In this document: piece by piece, positions 23,730 through 33,912 of the stretch | Numbering within the stretch: the stretch's first letter is position 1 | Layout of the letters: each line of letters begins with the position of its first letter | From: Tachypleus tridentatus | Taxonomy: Eukaryota; Arthropoda; Merostomata; Xiphosura; Limulidae | Assembly: GCF_004210375.1 (NCBI RefSeq) | Contig: NC_134837.1 | Location: forward strand, 154,855,310 to 154,919,309 | Direction of reading: 5' to 3' | Length of the DNA stretch: 64,000 nt | Translations under genes and position numbers: made by a program | Notes under the pieces: generated by a model | The model's input: the letters and a program-made list of their open reading frames with translations, nothing else | Database searches by the model: none | Told to the model about the DNA's origin: nothing

Positions 23730-25735
23730 TTAGTTTATTATTTTATCTATCAATACCCATCTGGGAAAAGCTGATGATTTTGATATTATGGGTATCACTG
23801 AGACTGGATTAAGTTAACAATTTTGATGAAGGAAATTTGTTTAAAATACCAATCTACAGATTATTTACTAGATACAGAATATTGAAAAAAAAAGTGGGAG
23901 TAGTAGCTTTATGTGTGAGGAGTGAACTACATTCTGTTGGGTTAGAGTATATTGAAGATAACAGCAATAAGGTTGAGTCAGCTTGGGTTAGTGTTAATGG
24001 ATATCAATGAAAAGATGTTATTATAGGATATTTTAATTTTAGGGGTATCAATTGGGATAATTTTGCATCTGACAATGAGAGGGATAGGCTTTTGGAAATT
24101 GTTCAGAATTCTTTTGTACACCAATTGGTGACAGATCCTAGAATAAAGGAATCTATATTAGATTTAATATTAATTTCCAAAGTCAATAGGATAAAGTTGT
24201 GGTTGGTGAGCCTTTAAGTACATGCAGATATGGAACTATTAGGTTTGGTATTTTATTACATGTAAAATTGAAGATGAATTGTATCCTAATTCCAAATTTT
24301 GGTGAAGATAATTTTGATGGAATGAAACATGATCTAGTTCTGTAGATTTGGTTAAAGAGCTGGCAGGTGATCTTGAACATATGTGGTAAGAATTTAAGGT
24401 AAATAATTGATATGCATACGTGACATGCGTATTCTATACATGAAATACAGGACAGTTCCCGTATGGTTTAGTAATGTTTAAGCAATCATATTTGGAATAA
24501 ACAAAATAAACACAATAAATTTAAACTTAATGGACAAATCAGAGCACTTAATGTACGAGAAAGATATTGATGTAAAATATATCATTTGAAGTTCTGAAAC
24601 TGTAAGACTAAAATTGGGAAACATGAAAATTGATAAATCCCTGAACCATACAACTTTTATCCTAGAGTTTTAAAGAAACTTAAAGATTATATTTATGAAC
24701 CACTAGCTAATACTTTTTATAGGTCATTGAGTAGTGGAAGAGTATTAGACAACTGGAAGTTGGATGTTAGTCTAATATTTAAAGAAGGTGATAAACATTT
24801 CCCAGGCAATCATAGGCCAGTTATTCTTCATGATGAGAAACCCACTTAAAGTAAAAATGTATCACAGGACAGCTGGTATGATTAACTTGAAAATGACCTA
24901 AGAAGGTTGTAACATTCTTCTCTGCTTCATTAGTAAAAGTGTTTATATCCATACCAGCCATCCTGAGATATATAGGCCAGTTAATCTTAAATCAGTAGTT
25001 GGAAAGTGTTTGGAGTGTGTAATTAAAGATGCATTACAAATTTACTTAAAGCATATTAACATAATATGAAAGAGCCAGCATGCTTTCAGTAAGGGAAAGT
25101 CTTGGTTAACAAATATTGTGACATTCTTTGTGGATGTTACTGAAAGAGTTAATTAAGGAAATACCATGGATTTGGTTTACCTTGATTTTCAGGAAGCATC
25201 TGATGATAAGATGTCTTACAAAACACTTGCTACAAAAACTAAATATGTGGTTCTGGGAGGAATTTTGTTAAATTGGATAGAAAACAGTAATAAATGGAAT
25301 TAGATCTGACTGGGTCATACTAACAAGTAGTGTGTCTCAGGGCTCTTTACTGAGTTATCTGCTATTTGAGACTTGTATTAATGATATTTATTCTGGAATG
25401 AGTAATGAAATTTTGAAGTTTGAAAATGACATTAAGGTTTTTGGGGTTGCTAACTGCATCAGAGATGCTGCAGACTTACATGGAGATTTAGATCATTTAA
25501 TGTATTGGGCCAATACATGGCAGATGTTTACATATCCAAAATGTGATGTGTGTGGGTTTTCTCAATTCAAATTATTCTTAAAATTTAAATACGAATATAT
25601 TAAATACTGCACGTAAAAAAAATATCATGATGTTGTGATAGAAAAAAATCACTTAAGTCATCTAAGCAGTGTATTTTAGCTAGCAATATGGTTAATAGGA
25701 TTTGGAGTAGGAGACAGTACAGTACATGCCATATA
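23730..25735 (+). mobile_element. Decayed CR1-like non-LTR retrotransposon
   Basis: Plus-strand fragments in the right order for a CR1-type ORF2. The endonuclease has DFDIMGITETGLS (about 23777), FNFRGINWDNFASDNERD (about 24030), and ILDLILISK (about 24155). The reverse transcriptase has YRPVNLKSVVGKCLE (about 24970), a QHAFSKGKSWLTN block (about 25079), SQGSLLSYLLF...INDIYSGM (about 25335), a catalytic-loop position reading FENDIKVFG where active relatives have F-A-D-D, and DLDHLMYWANTWQM (about 25490). A tail with KSSKQCILASNMVNRI follows at about 25650. Stops and frameshifts break every block, so it is dead. A 148-bp hairpin element sits inside the reverse transcriptase at 24824-24971. Confidence 0.87.
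24824..24971 (+). mobile_element. 148-bp hairpin element with 12-bp target duplication
   Basis: It splits the CR1-like reverse transcriptase. The flanking direct repeat ATAGGCCAGTTA occurs at 24812-24823 and 24972-24983, and removing one copy plus the insert restores the NHRPVNL block. Inside, 24860-24880 and 24950-24970 pair as an inverted repeat over 18 of 21 positions. Between them lies AATGACCTAAGAAGGTTGTA, followed by AACATTCTTCTCTGCTTC. The same core, better preserved, occurs in the element at 37442-37602. The layout recalls the short hammerhead-ribozyme-bearing repeats of Penelope-like elements, but a complete catalytic core is not present. Confidence 0.75.
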
Positions 25736-28085
25736 TCATCTTAAGGAATGAATCGGACAAAGAAGTTGATCAGGACTGGAATGGGAATATAGGTTAGAAA
25801 TGGAAGGTTAAGAAAAGGTGAGAGAGTAAAAAACAATTAAACTTTTGGCATAGGTCTTAGAGAAGAAGGACCAATTTGGATAAAGAATGACATAAGAGGG
25901 ATGATGTAATGAGTGGGTAACATTAATAAGTAGCTGAACTATGACTGTAAGGAAAGAGGTCTTCAGGAAGAGCATGTAGATAGAATATGAAAACAAAAGT
26001 TTATATGGAGGAAAGAGCATTAAGGACCACATTTAGATCACAATAAACAATTCAAAGAAGTAAAAAAAGGAGGAAAAGAAAGGAAAAAATTAAGCCAGAT
26101 GAAATGTTGGGTAATCAGTAAGGTCGCCCAATAGCTAGACACAATCGAAGTGGAGAAGTCTTTATTTAACAACTGGGTGAATAATAGGGAAAGGTGGGAA
26201 GTGCAGAAACAATGAGAAAGAGACAAAATTCAAAAGATGTGTTATCTGTGGTAATAGACATGGACAGAGGCTTGATGAATCAGGAAAGGAAAAATGTAAC
26301 ACATTCAACCAGAGACTGGGCTGAGACAATGGAACTGACTAAAGCCATACATGTAGGTAGGAAGTGTTGACACCCACGAAATGAGAGGCCACTCCATGAG
26401 AAGAAACTTGGGAGAATATAATCAAATTAACTTCAAATTTAGGGAGCCAGGAAAATGGAAAGCTACAATCATAATGTGGTGACCATGAGCACAGAGCCCT
26501 GGAATTGGTACCACTGGCTCTATGATATAAGTGACTACTTTGAAGATGTTGTAATGCACCATAACAACCACCATCCCAGCAGAAGTAGAGGGAATTGGGA
26601 CAAAGCTTAAGAACCTCATTAAAGGTGGTATGGAGTGAACACTCCATGGTAGACCAGAGATTGGAAGGTGATGGATGTGTGAATTATTCATTCCAAACGT
26701 GAAGATGAAGGAGGAAACTAAACTTTACTGAGGTTGAAAAGAAGAACTCATCACTGAATGAGTTATTGAGAAGGGTGAGAAGAGACTTCTCTCCATCATT
26801 AGGAATCCTATGCAATAGTGCATCTTGTTAGAGCAGAGTAGTGTGGTCTCTGGACTTCAAATGGATGGAAGCAAGCAGGGTCCAGAATGAAGGGTGCAAA
26901 GACTCAGAGTCAGAAAAAAGTTTGTACCTCCACACAACTTAGAGCCAAGGTTAGTCTGAATGGTCGGGTCTTGAATTTGAGAATTGGACTTAAAGTTGCA
27001 AGCAGCTATCAATAAAGTGGATACTATGGGGCAGAACAATAAAGTGTAGATTACTGGAATTAAATTAGGTTTCTAGTGTCACAAACTTTGAAGTAGCTAA
27101 AATCAAGTTTAGCCATAGGAAATAAATGAATACATAACAAGTCAAAAGATTTTAAGTCCCACTGATGAAAATTAGGATAATAAGGTATACAGTTAACAAT
27201 GATGAAAAACAATCAGACAGAATAAATGAAATATTACAAGTAGTAAAGCTGTGTAATGTAGAAACTATTAAAGCATACTCAGTTAACAAAACACTGATAA
27301 ATATCTTATGGACAAACCATCTAATTGTATCTAGTCAACAAAGTATGGAATAATAAAGAATGTGCAAATTGACCAAAATTACCTTAAAAAACACGTTAAT
27401 AATTAATGTCTAAGTTAACAAATATCTAAATTAACAAGGACAAGGAAGGACACATAATTAAGTCCTGCACTTCTAAAAATTAGGATTATAATAGTAATGA
27501 ACATCCAAGACAATTAAGTTTACCCAGAAAAAACAAACTAGCAATCAGTAACTAACTTTCAATTCATCTAAAGTAACTCAGATGACAGAGGACATAAATA
27601 TCTAACTTACCAAAGTATGAGCACTGATGATAGGAAATATATAATTTTCCCATGTTTGAATAAGGACAAAGCTATAAGCAGGGCATCTTAACTGTGGATA
27701 TATCAACTCTGTATATGTCGAGAAACTTACTAAAGATCTCCTGGGAGAACTGGAAATAACAGGAAGAAAGGAGGGAAAGAACAATTCGCCACCAAGGTGA
27801 ATGAAATGACACTGGTGGAAGATGTCAGAAAAACTGTCCAAATTTATTTATCACTAGTTGTATTGTTCCTTTGAACAGTGTTATGTTGGAGAGAAAAACG
27901 ATCACTAGCTGTGCATGTGAATCTAAAGCCCAATGAATTTACATTTGTACCTCCTCTGCAGATAAAACTGAAACCAATTCCAAGGAAGTCATGCCAATAG
28001 CGTTTTTTAACTGTAACAAATATCTGTGTGTTAATACATTAATCTAAAATTCATCCACAAGTGAAGCCAAAAATAAAATACAACT
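25736..28085. other. Purine-rich sequence, unclassified
   Basis: From about 25.74 to 27.06 kb the plus strand is noticeably A+G-rich (for example 26050-26110 and 26640-26780). Short open frames on the minus strand lack any recognised domain. It could be the non-coding part of an unidentified retroelement. The rest up to 28085 shows nothing I can name. Confidence 0.4.
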
Positions 28086-28086
28086 G

Positions 28087-29216
28087 AGCACGCAGGTGCG
28101 TATATTCATACATTACCTCGTAGGTATTTATTTTCGTAGATGGGCGCACGGGTGCTGATTTTGGTACATGATCGCGCAGTTGGTCATTTCGGTAAATGCG
28201 CGAGCCAATGCTTATTTTATTACATGCGCGCTAGTGGGTAAATTGATAGATACGCGTTCATTGGTAGATGCGCACGCTCATGCTTATTTCCCTACATGAG
28301 GGCGAAGGTGCTGATTTTGTACATAAATTTGTATATTGACACGCAAAAGCTAATTTTCGTACATGTGCTTGTATGTGTACAAATTGGTAGATCAGCTCGA
28401 AGGTTATTTTGGAAAATGCTCGCGCAGATACGTATTTTGGTACATGGGCGTGCAGATTTAAATTTTCGTACATGTAAGCGCATGTGCATAAATTGACAAA
28501 TGCACGCGAAGGAGCTTATTTTGGTACATGCGCATCAAGGATCTTTTTTTCGTTATCCGCGCGCATGTACTTGTGTTGGTAAATGCGAGCACAGGTGTTT
28601 CTTTTTGTACATTCGCGCAGATGCTCATTTTTGTACATGCGCACTCAATTGTTTATCTTCGTACATGTGTGTTCAGGAGCTTTTTTTGATACATGATGGC
28701 GTAATAGATGCTTATTTTAATACATGCGCACGCAAGAGCTTATTTTCGTATATGCGTTTGCATGTGTATAAATTTTTAGATGCGCGCGCAAGTGCTTATT
28801 TTGCAGAAGCGCACGCAGGTTCTAAATTTTCGTACCTTTGCGAGCATGTGCATAAATTGGTAGATGCGCCCGCAGTGGCTTATTTTGGTGGGTGCGAGTG
28901 CAGATACTTTTGGTATATGGGCACGCATGAGGTTATTTTGGAAAATGAGTGCGCAAGTACTTATTTAGGCAGATGTGCATGAATTGATAGACGCGCGCAG
29001 GTGCTTATTTCTAATTTTCGTACATCTGCGCGTAATTGCATAAACTGGTAGATGCACATTCAGGTGTTTATTTTGGTAAGCTCGCAGAGATGCTTATTTT
29101 CATACATGTGCGATCAGGCGCTTTTTTGGTAGATGCGCACGCTGGTGCTTATTTTTTTAATGAGCGCGAAATTAGTAAAATTGTAGATGCGCTGGCAGGT
29201 GCGTGACTTGGTACAA
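28087..29216 (+). repeat. 28-bp GC-rich minisatellite, array 1 (about 40 units)
   Basis: Tandem units of about 28 bp of the form GTACATGCGCGCGCAGGTGC followed by TTATTTTG, with a variant ending ATAAATTG. Alternating purine-pyrimidine runs (GCGCGCGCATGTGCAT) recur, and CpG is dense against an AT-rich background. Variants often follow one another in threes (CATAAATTG, CTTATTTTG, CTAATTTTC types). Because 28 is one more than a multiple of three, the array can yield a long spurious open frame (28500-28982), which is not a gene. The same repeat lies inverted at 30752-31061. Confidence 0.92.
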
Positions 29217-30751
29217 TGGTGTTCACATATTTCAGCAAATAATATGGATTCATAGTTTTAGCTTTCATTAAAATTGCTATAAGCTTCTAATTATTTTTTA
29301 ATATGTACAGGCTAGTAAAAATGTTAATCAGACAACGGATTTTGTCTGCAATGAACAGAATCAAATAGGATGGAGATCTTGGAAATTGGTGGTTAAGGTG
29401 ATGTCAAAAGTTTCTTCAAATCTTAGGTATGACGTATGGAAGTATTGTCGTCTTTGGAGTAGCTGCATATCACAAATCATACTGAGATATTCATTCTAAA
29501 GGAACGAAAAGTTCATCGTATGTCAGGAAAATATGCCTCAAATCGTGAATCCACCACCATAGACTTGAATATTTGGGACACATAAGAGGGGCGATTTATT
29601 CTCGTGGATCTTTCTTAATCTGTCTTCTTCTACCAATGTAAATAAACAAAAAAAATGTGGTCTACACTTTTGGATCATGGGTGTGTTATAAGAGTAAGGT
29701 CAAATTTCATTCTTTAGTCAAACAATAGTAAACTACAATTGGTAGTGGATACTGTTGATTGACTGCTGTCATTATAGTATTTCCGTTCAAAGTTAAGGAA
29801 TTCACAGAGCAAATAGCTCTTTAATCGTTTTGTTAGACTATTCAAAAGAAAGGAAATCAACAATAAATCAGATTAGGTCAACATGTTTCCTTGGGTGTTT
29901 GGATTGCTTGCTTTTGGCTTGATCTGACGAAAAGATATTGAAGTATGTATTAGCATTAAGAACTTGATTCAACTGTCTGAACTGTTTTTAGAACAATATT
30001 ATTGTAACTTTATTTCTGACAAAAGTTGTATTTCGTGTAACTTCCTGAGAATTGGTATGCCAGAAGATTCATATACACATGCAGCATGGAAGAATATTAA
30101 TTGTAGTTTGTTTATAATTAGAAAACAACAGACGAGATAATGGTATCAGAGGATGGGGCAAGATTATAATATGAAAAACCAGTGCTTTTACATTACAGCA
30201 ACAAGATATTTTCACCATATGAATCACGTTCTAAATATTATTATTTCGAAATTTTTTTATATAAAGTAAGAAAATGTTAACCCTAGTTACAACATAAATT
30301 CACGTGTTCTTTTCTTTTGATATTGCATTAGAACCCTTGTATAAGACACCTACATTCTAAATGAAACTTAAATCGGTTACAGGAATTATTCGACGCTGAA
30401 GAGAATTACATACCTCACCGTCAAAAGCGGATTGAAAAACGTTTGATTTATAAAATTCATATTAACCTGTTACTTTGTTGTATAAAACTATTTCACATTG
30501 CTTATTAATATACTGCAGACAATAAATTATTATTTGTTTTCTTAAAATCAGATACACGCTCATCTATGTTACGTAGCAAGAGAAAAACTCCATTCACAAA
30601 CAATCGAAGAATCAGAATATCTTGTTGCAAAATCAGCAGTTACTAAAACATGTAGCAAATTAATCCTTGTATATCTGTTGAATAAAAGAAGAAATCACTG
30701 TCCCTACTCCAACCACTCACACATGAAAATAGTAAAGAAAACAAAATCTGA
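29217..30751. other. 1.5-kb spacer between inverted 28-bp arrays
   Basis: Unique-looking sequence, less extreme in composition than its flanks. No transposase, reverse transcriptase or other domain could be recognised. If the two arrays are the arms of one mobile element, this would be its interior. Confidence 0.5.
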
Positions 30752-31061
30752 AACACATATGCGCGCACATGTACCAAAATCAATATTTGCGGGAGTATGT
30801 ACCAATTTTCGCACATGCGCACGCTTCTACGAAAATCAACACTTTCAGGAGTATATACCTATTTTCTCACCTGTTCGCGCATCTACAAAAATAAGGACTT
30901 GTGCGTGCTTGTACTATTTATCGCACTTGTGTGCGCATGTAACAATTTATGTCCAAGCGCGCACATGTACGAAAATCAGCACTTGCGCGTGCATATACCA
31001 ATTTACGCACCTGCGCGCTTCAATGACAATCAACACTTGTGCGAGCATGTACCAATTTACC
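30752..31061 (-). repeat. 28-bp GC-rich minisatellite, array 2, inverted
   Basis: About eleven diverged units such as GCGCGCACATGTACCAAAAT, ACTTGCGCGTGCATATACCA and GCACCTGCGCGCTTCAATGA. These are the reverse complement of the units in array 1. The array ends where the SINE begins at about 31062, so its original outer end may be hidden. Open frames across it are a product of the periodicity. Confidence 0.9.
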
Positions 31062-31326
31062 CAGTTGGGTTTAGACGTTTGACTCGTGATCTGTGGGTCG
31101 CGGGTTCGAATTCTCGTCACACCAAACATGCTCGCCCTTTCAGAAATGGGGCGTTATAATGTTACAATCAATCCCTTTATTCTTTGTTAAAAGAGTAGCC
31201 CAAGAGTTGGCGGTGAGTAATGATGACTAGTGCTTTCCCTCTAGTCTAACACTGCTAAATTAGGGACGGCTAGCGCAGATAGCCGTGGTGTAGCTTTGCG
31301 TGAAATTAAAAAAAACAATCAAACTA
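31062..31326 (+). mobile_element. tRNA-derived SINE, plus strand
   Basis: It starts directly at the end of the inverted 28-bp array with GTTGGGTTTAGACGTTTGAC, then GTGGGTCGCGGGTTCGAATT and CACACCAAACATGCTCGCCC. The body has AAAAGAGTAGCCCAAGAGTT and ends TGAAATTAAAAAAAACAATC. The first part of the head is eroded. A 5'-truncated LINE follows immediately. Confidence 0.9.
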
Positions 31327-31327
31327 A

Positions 31328-31714
31328 AAAAATAACAGGAAAGGAAGTAAAACTAACAATAAAATCTAAAAAAGACAAGACACCAGGAGAGGATGACATA
31401 CAAGCCATTTTCCTCTTTAAAAGGCGTTCAGGGACTGTGTGAACACATAACAGCAATCTTTAACTTATCACTCAGTTCTGGATACATCCCGTTTTTTTTG
31501 GAAGCAAGCAATAGTCTTTGTATTCCATAAAAAGGAAAACCAGCAAGTAAACCAAACAATTACCCCCGATCAGCCTGGCCAGCTGTGTAGGAAAAATTAT
31601 CGAAAAAATAATTAGTAACAGACTCTCAAATTGTTTAGAAATAACTTGAAAATTACCAGAAAAATATAGAGACAGACCACAGATCACCTGGCTATCTAAC
31701 TACCTAGAAGATAG
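31328..31714 (+). pseudogene. Host LINE, reverse transcriptase fragment upstream of the nest
   Basis: Plus-strand translation in shifting frames gives KDKTPGEDDIQAIF, a block reading FWKQAIVF, PPISLASCVGKIIEKIISNRL-type sequence at about 31575-31627, and WLSNYLED ending at the insertion point. These are the N-terminal reverse-transcriptase blocks of a Jockey-type LINE. The element is 5'-truncated, as it starts in mid-domain next to the SINE tail. It is cut at 31714 by the minus-strand LINE and continues at 37405. Frameshifts and stops show that it is dead. Confidence 0.82.
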
Positions 31715-32618
31715 TTGATTGATTGATTTAGTGTTTTATGACACAAAGCAGCTAGGTAAACATAAATTAAATGTAGTAAAATACAGAAAAGGAAATGAAG
31801 GTAAAACAAAAAATCATTGAAAAAAAAAAAAAAGCATAAAACCAACGTTGACACTTAGTTTACAATGGTAAGAAAGAAAGCAGAGTAAAAGAAATTGTAA
31901 AGTACTTACTTTAGCAAAATGGTAATGATCATAACCCGCCAGGAAGACTAACAGGTAAGTTCAAGAACCACCGTCAGTCACCTGAAGTTGACCTTTCCAG
32001 TCCTGGTTCCGGGTTATGTGTCATAGCAGTCATTATCAAAATGTAAAATAATAGAAATTTTAAAAGACATATAGCAAAATCTTAATAATGAGTCGCCAAA
32101 TGTCCAGTAAGAAGGTAAAAGTAAAGCAAATGTAGTAAAATTTGTAAAAGTAAACGAAGGTAAAAAACAAAACAGCAATTAAAAAAGAAAATTGCATAAA
32201 ACCAATGTTGATATCCAGTCTGCAAAGTTGTAAAACACTTCTGTAGCAGAATGATAATGATCATAACCCGCCAGGAAGACTAACAGGTAAGTACTAGAAC
32301 CAGTGTCAGTCACCTGAAGTTGGTCTTTCCAGTCCTGGTTCCGGGTTATGTGTCATTATGGCTAGTACCAAAGGGTAAAGTAATAAAAGTTTGAAAGACA
32401 TGCAGAAAAATTGGAATAACAACTCGCCAGGACGAATAACGGGTAGTTCAAAAGGATAGTTCAAACAGCAGCGTCAGTCATCTGAAGTTGGCCTTTCCAG
32501 TTCTGGTGTCAAGTTATTTAATGTTCTGGCCATTTTTCAATGTCAAATTGAACTAGAGAAAATGAAACTGTAAAAGGGAACCGCAATTAAAAAGGTGTAA
32601 TGAATAAATATCCAACAC
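31715..32618 (-). repeat. 3' region of the nested LINE with internal repeats and (ATCA)n tail
   Basis: A block of about 120 bp containing ACCCGCCAGGAAGACTAACA, CAGTCACCTGAAGTTG and TTTCCAGTCCTGGTTCCGGG (plus-strand reading) occurs at about 31934 and 32266, and in diverged form at about 32420. A second shared block (AATGTAGTAAAAT... AAAACCAA(C/T)GTTGA) precedes the first two. The minus-strand end is AAATCAATCAATCAA, a simple (ATCA)n tail typical of some LINEs. Confidence 0.85.
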
Positions 32619-33912
32619 TTAAATGAGATTAAAAAGATTAAAGGCCATTAAAAAAATTATAACATTATTAAGGTAGACAGTGTCATCATCACCAATAACA
32701 CTGTCCAATGTTACAGATAAACCCTGGGAAAAAACATGTTTAAAATAGTGCCGTCGTTGAGAATCGTAACTATGGCAAGAAAGTAAAATGTGGCTAACAG
32801 TGATTTGAGTGTTACACAAACTACACACTGGTGCATCAGTTCCAGATAAAAGAAAACAATAGTTAAAAAACTGTGACCAATGCGTAGTCTAGTTAGAACA
32901 ACTTCCTCCTTACGGAAGCTAGATGGCCAAATATTGGGTTTTATTTGAAAAAGCTTGTTGTCGTGTTGCTCACTCCAAGTGGATTGCCAGCTGGCACGGA
33001 GCCGAGCCTTGAATAGAAGACCATAGTCCATGTACGGAATAGGCACAGTGGTGATAGTGCCGGAGCAGATAGATTTAGCTGCCGTATCTGCAAGCTCGTT
33101 CCCGCGAATACCAACATGGCCTGGTATCCAGAAAAACTAGATAAAAGTAGCAGTTAATGAGAAACGGGCCAGTCGGTTTTGAATATTAGCGAGAACAGGG
33201 TGTGAGCCAACGTGTAGCGATTCCAGGGCCAGTATAGAACTGAGCGAGTCAGTATAAATAGTGCAGTTGGAGCACTACTCACCTTCAATGTGATCCAGGG
33301 CAAGAGATATTGCATTCAGTTCAGCAGTGAACACAGAAGCTGTAGAGGGGATAATGCGCGTAACCACCGAACCGCAGCAAACCATAGCAGAGCCCACTTA
33401 ATTACCTGATTTGGAACCATCTGTATAAATGGGAACGGAATGATCGTTTGAAAGATGTTCATTAAATACAAGACGGTACTTCCAATCTGGAGTATCTGCC
33501 TTTTTCAGATGACTGAGAGAAAGGTCACATTTGGGGGCTGTAATAAGCCATGGAGAGATGGGCTGACCTATGGAATCTACAATGTTATCCAAGGACAGAC
33601 CCAAGTCATCCAGTTGCGCCTGGATACGAAGGCCAAACGGAACAATGGCAGATCGTCTGTTCTGAAAAAGTACGGCCCACTGAGGAAGGAAAACACATCC
33701 CCAGGTGGGATGCTTTGGTAAAGAACGACGTTTCGAAGAATATAGTAAAGATAGTTGCAAACGGCGAAGGTGCAGAGAAGGTTCATGAGATTCAACGTAT
33801 AAGCTTTGAACTGGAGAGGTGCAGAAAGCCCCAGTGCAGAGTCGAAGTCCTTGGTGATGAATGGGGTCCAGCATCTTTAAGGCCGAGGGTCTGGCAGAGC
33901 CATAAAACGCCA
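32619..33912 (-). pseudogene. Nested LINE ORF2, post-deletion part: RNase H and C-terminal CCHC
   Basis: Begins after the deletion with YGSARPSALKMLDPIHHQG (the region downstream of the polymerase active site). RNase H follows, with all expected acidic blocks readable: YTDGSKSG (about 33410), FTAELNAISLALDHIE, IYTDSLSSILAL and GIRGNELADTAAK. Then comes a VLTRLRIGHSFLT stretch and a C-terminal CSLCN...HILLSC (Cys-Cys-His-Cys, about 32825-32780). Breaks: stops at 33398, near 33276 and near 33136, and a one-base shift near 32850 that separates the CCHC motif. It lies in a different frame from the upstream half of ORF2. RNase H in such LINEs removes the RNA template during target-primed reverse transcription; this copy could not. 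Confidence 0.87.

Noticed and set aside
26339-26691. Minus-strand open frames of 102 and 89 codons
   Set aside because: Overlap each other in different frames in purine-rich sequence, with no recognised domain.
28500-28982. Long open frame of 160 codons on the plus strand
   Set aside because: It lies wholly inside the 28-bp minisatellite; the unit length cycles through all three frames and the peptide is a translated repeat.
30678-31159. Open frames of 134 and 120 codons
   Set aside because: Products of the inverted 28-bp array and the adjoining SINE; no domain.
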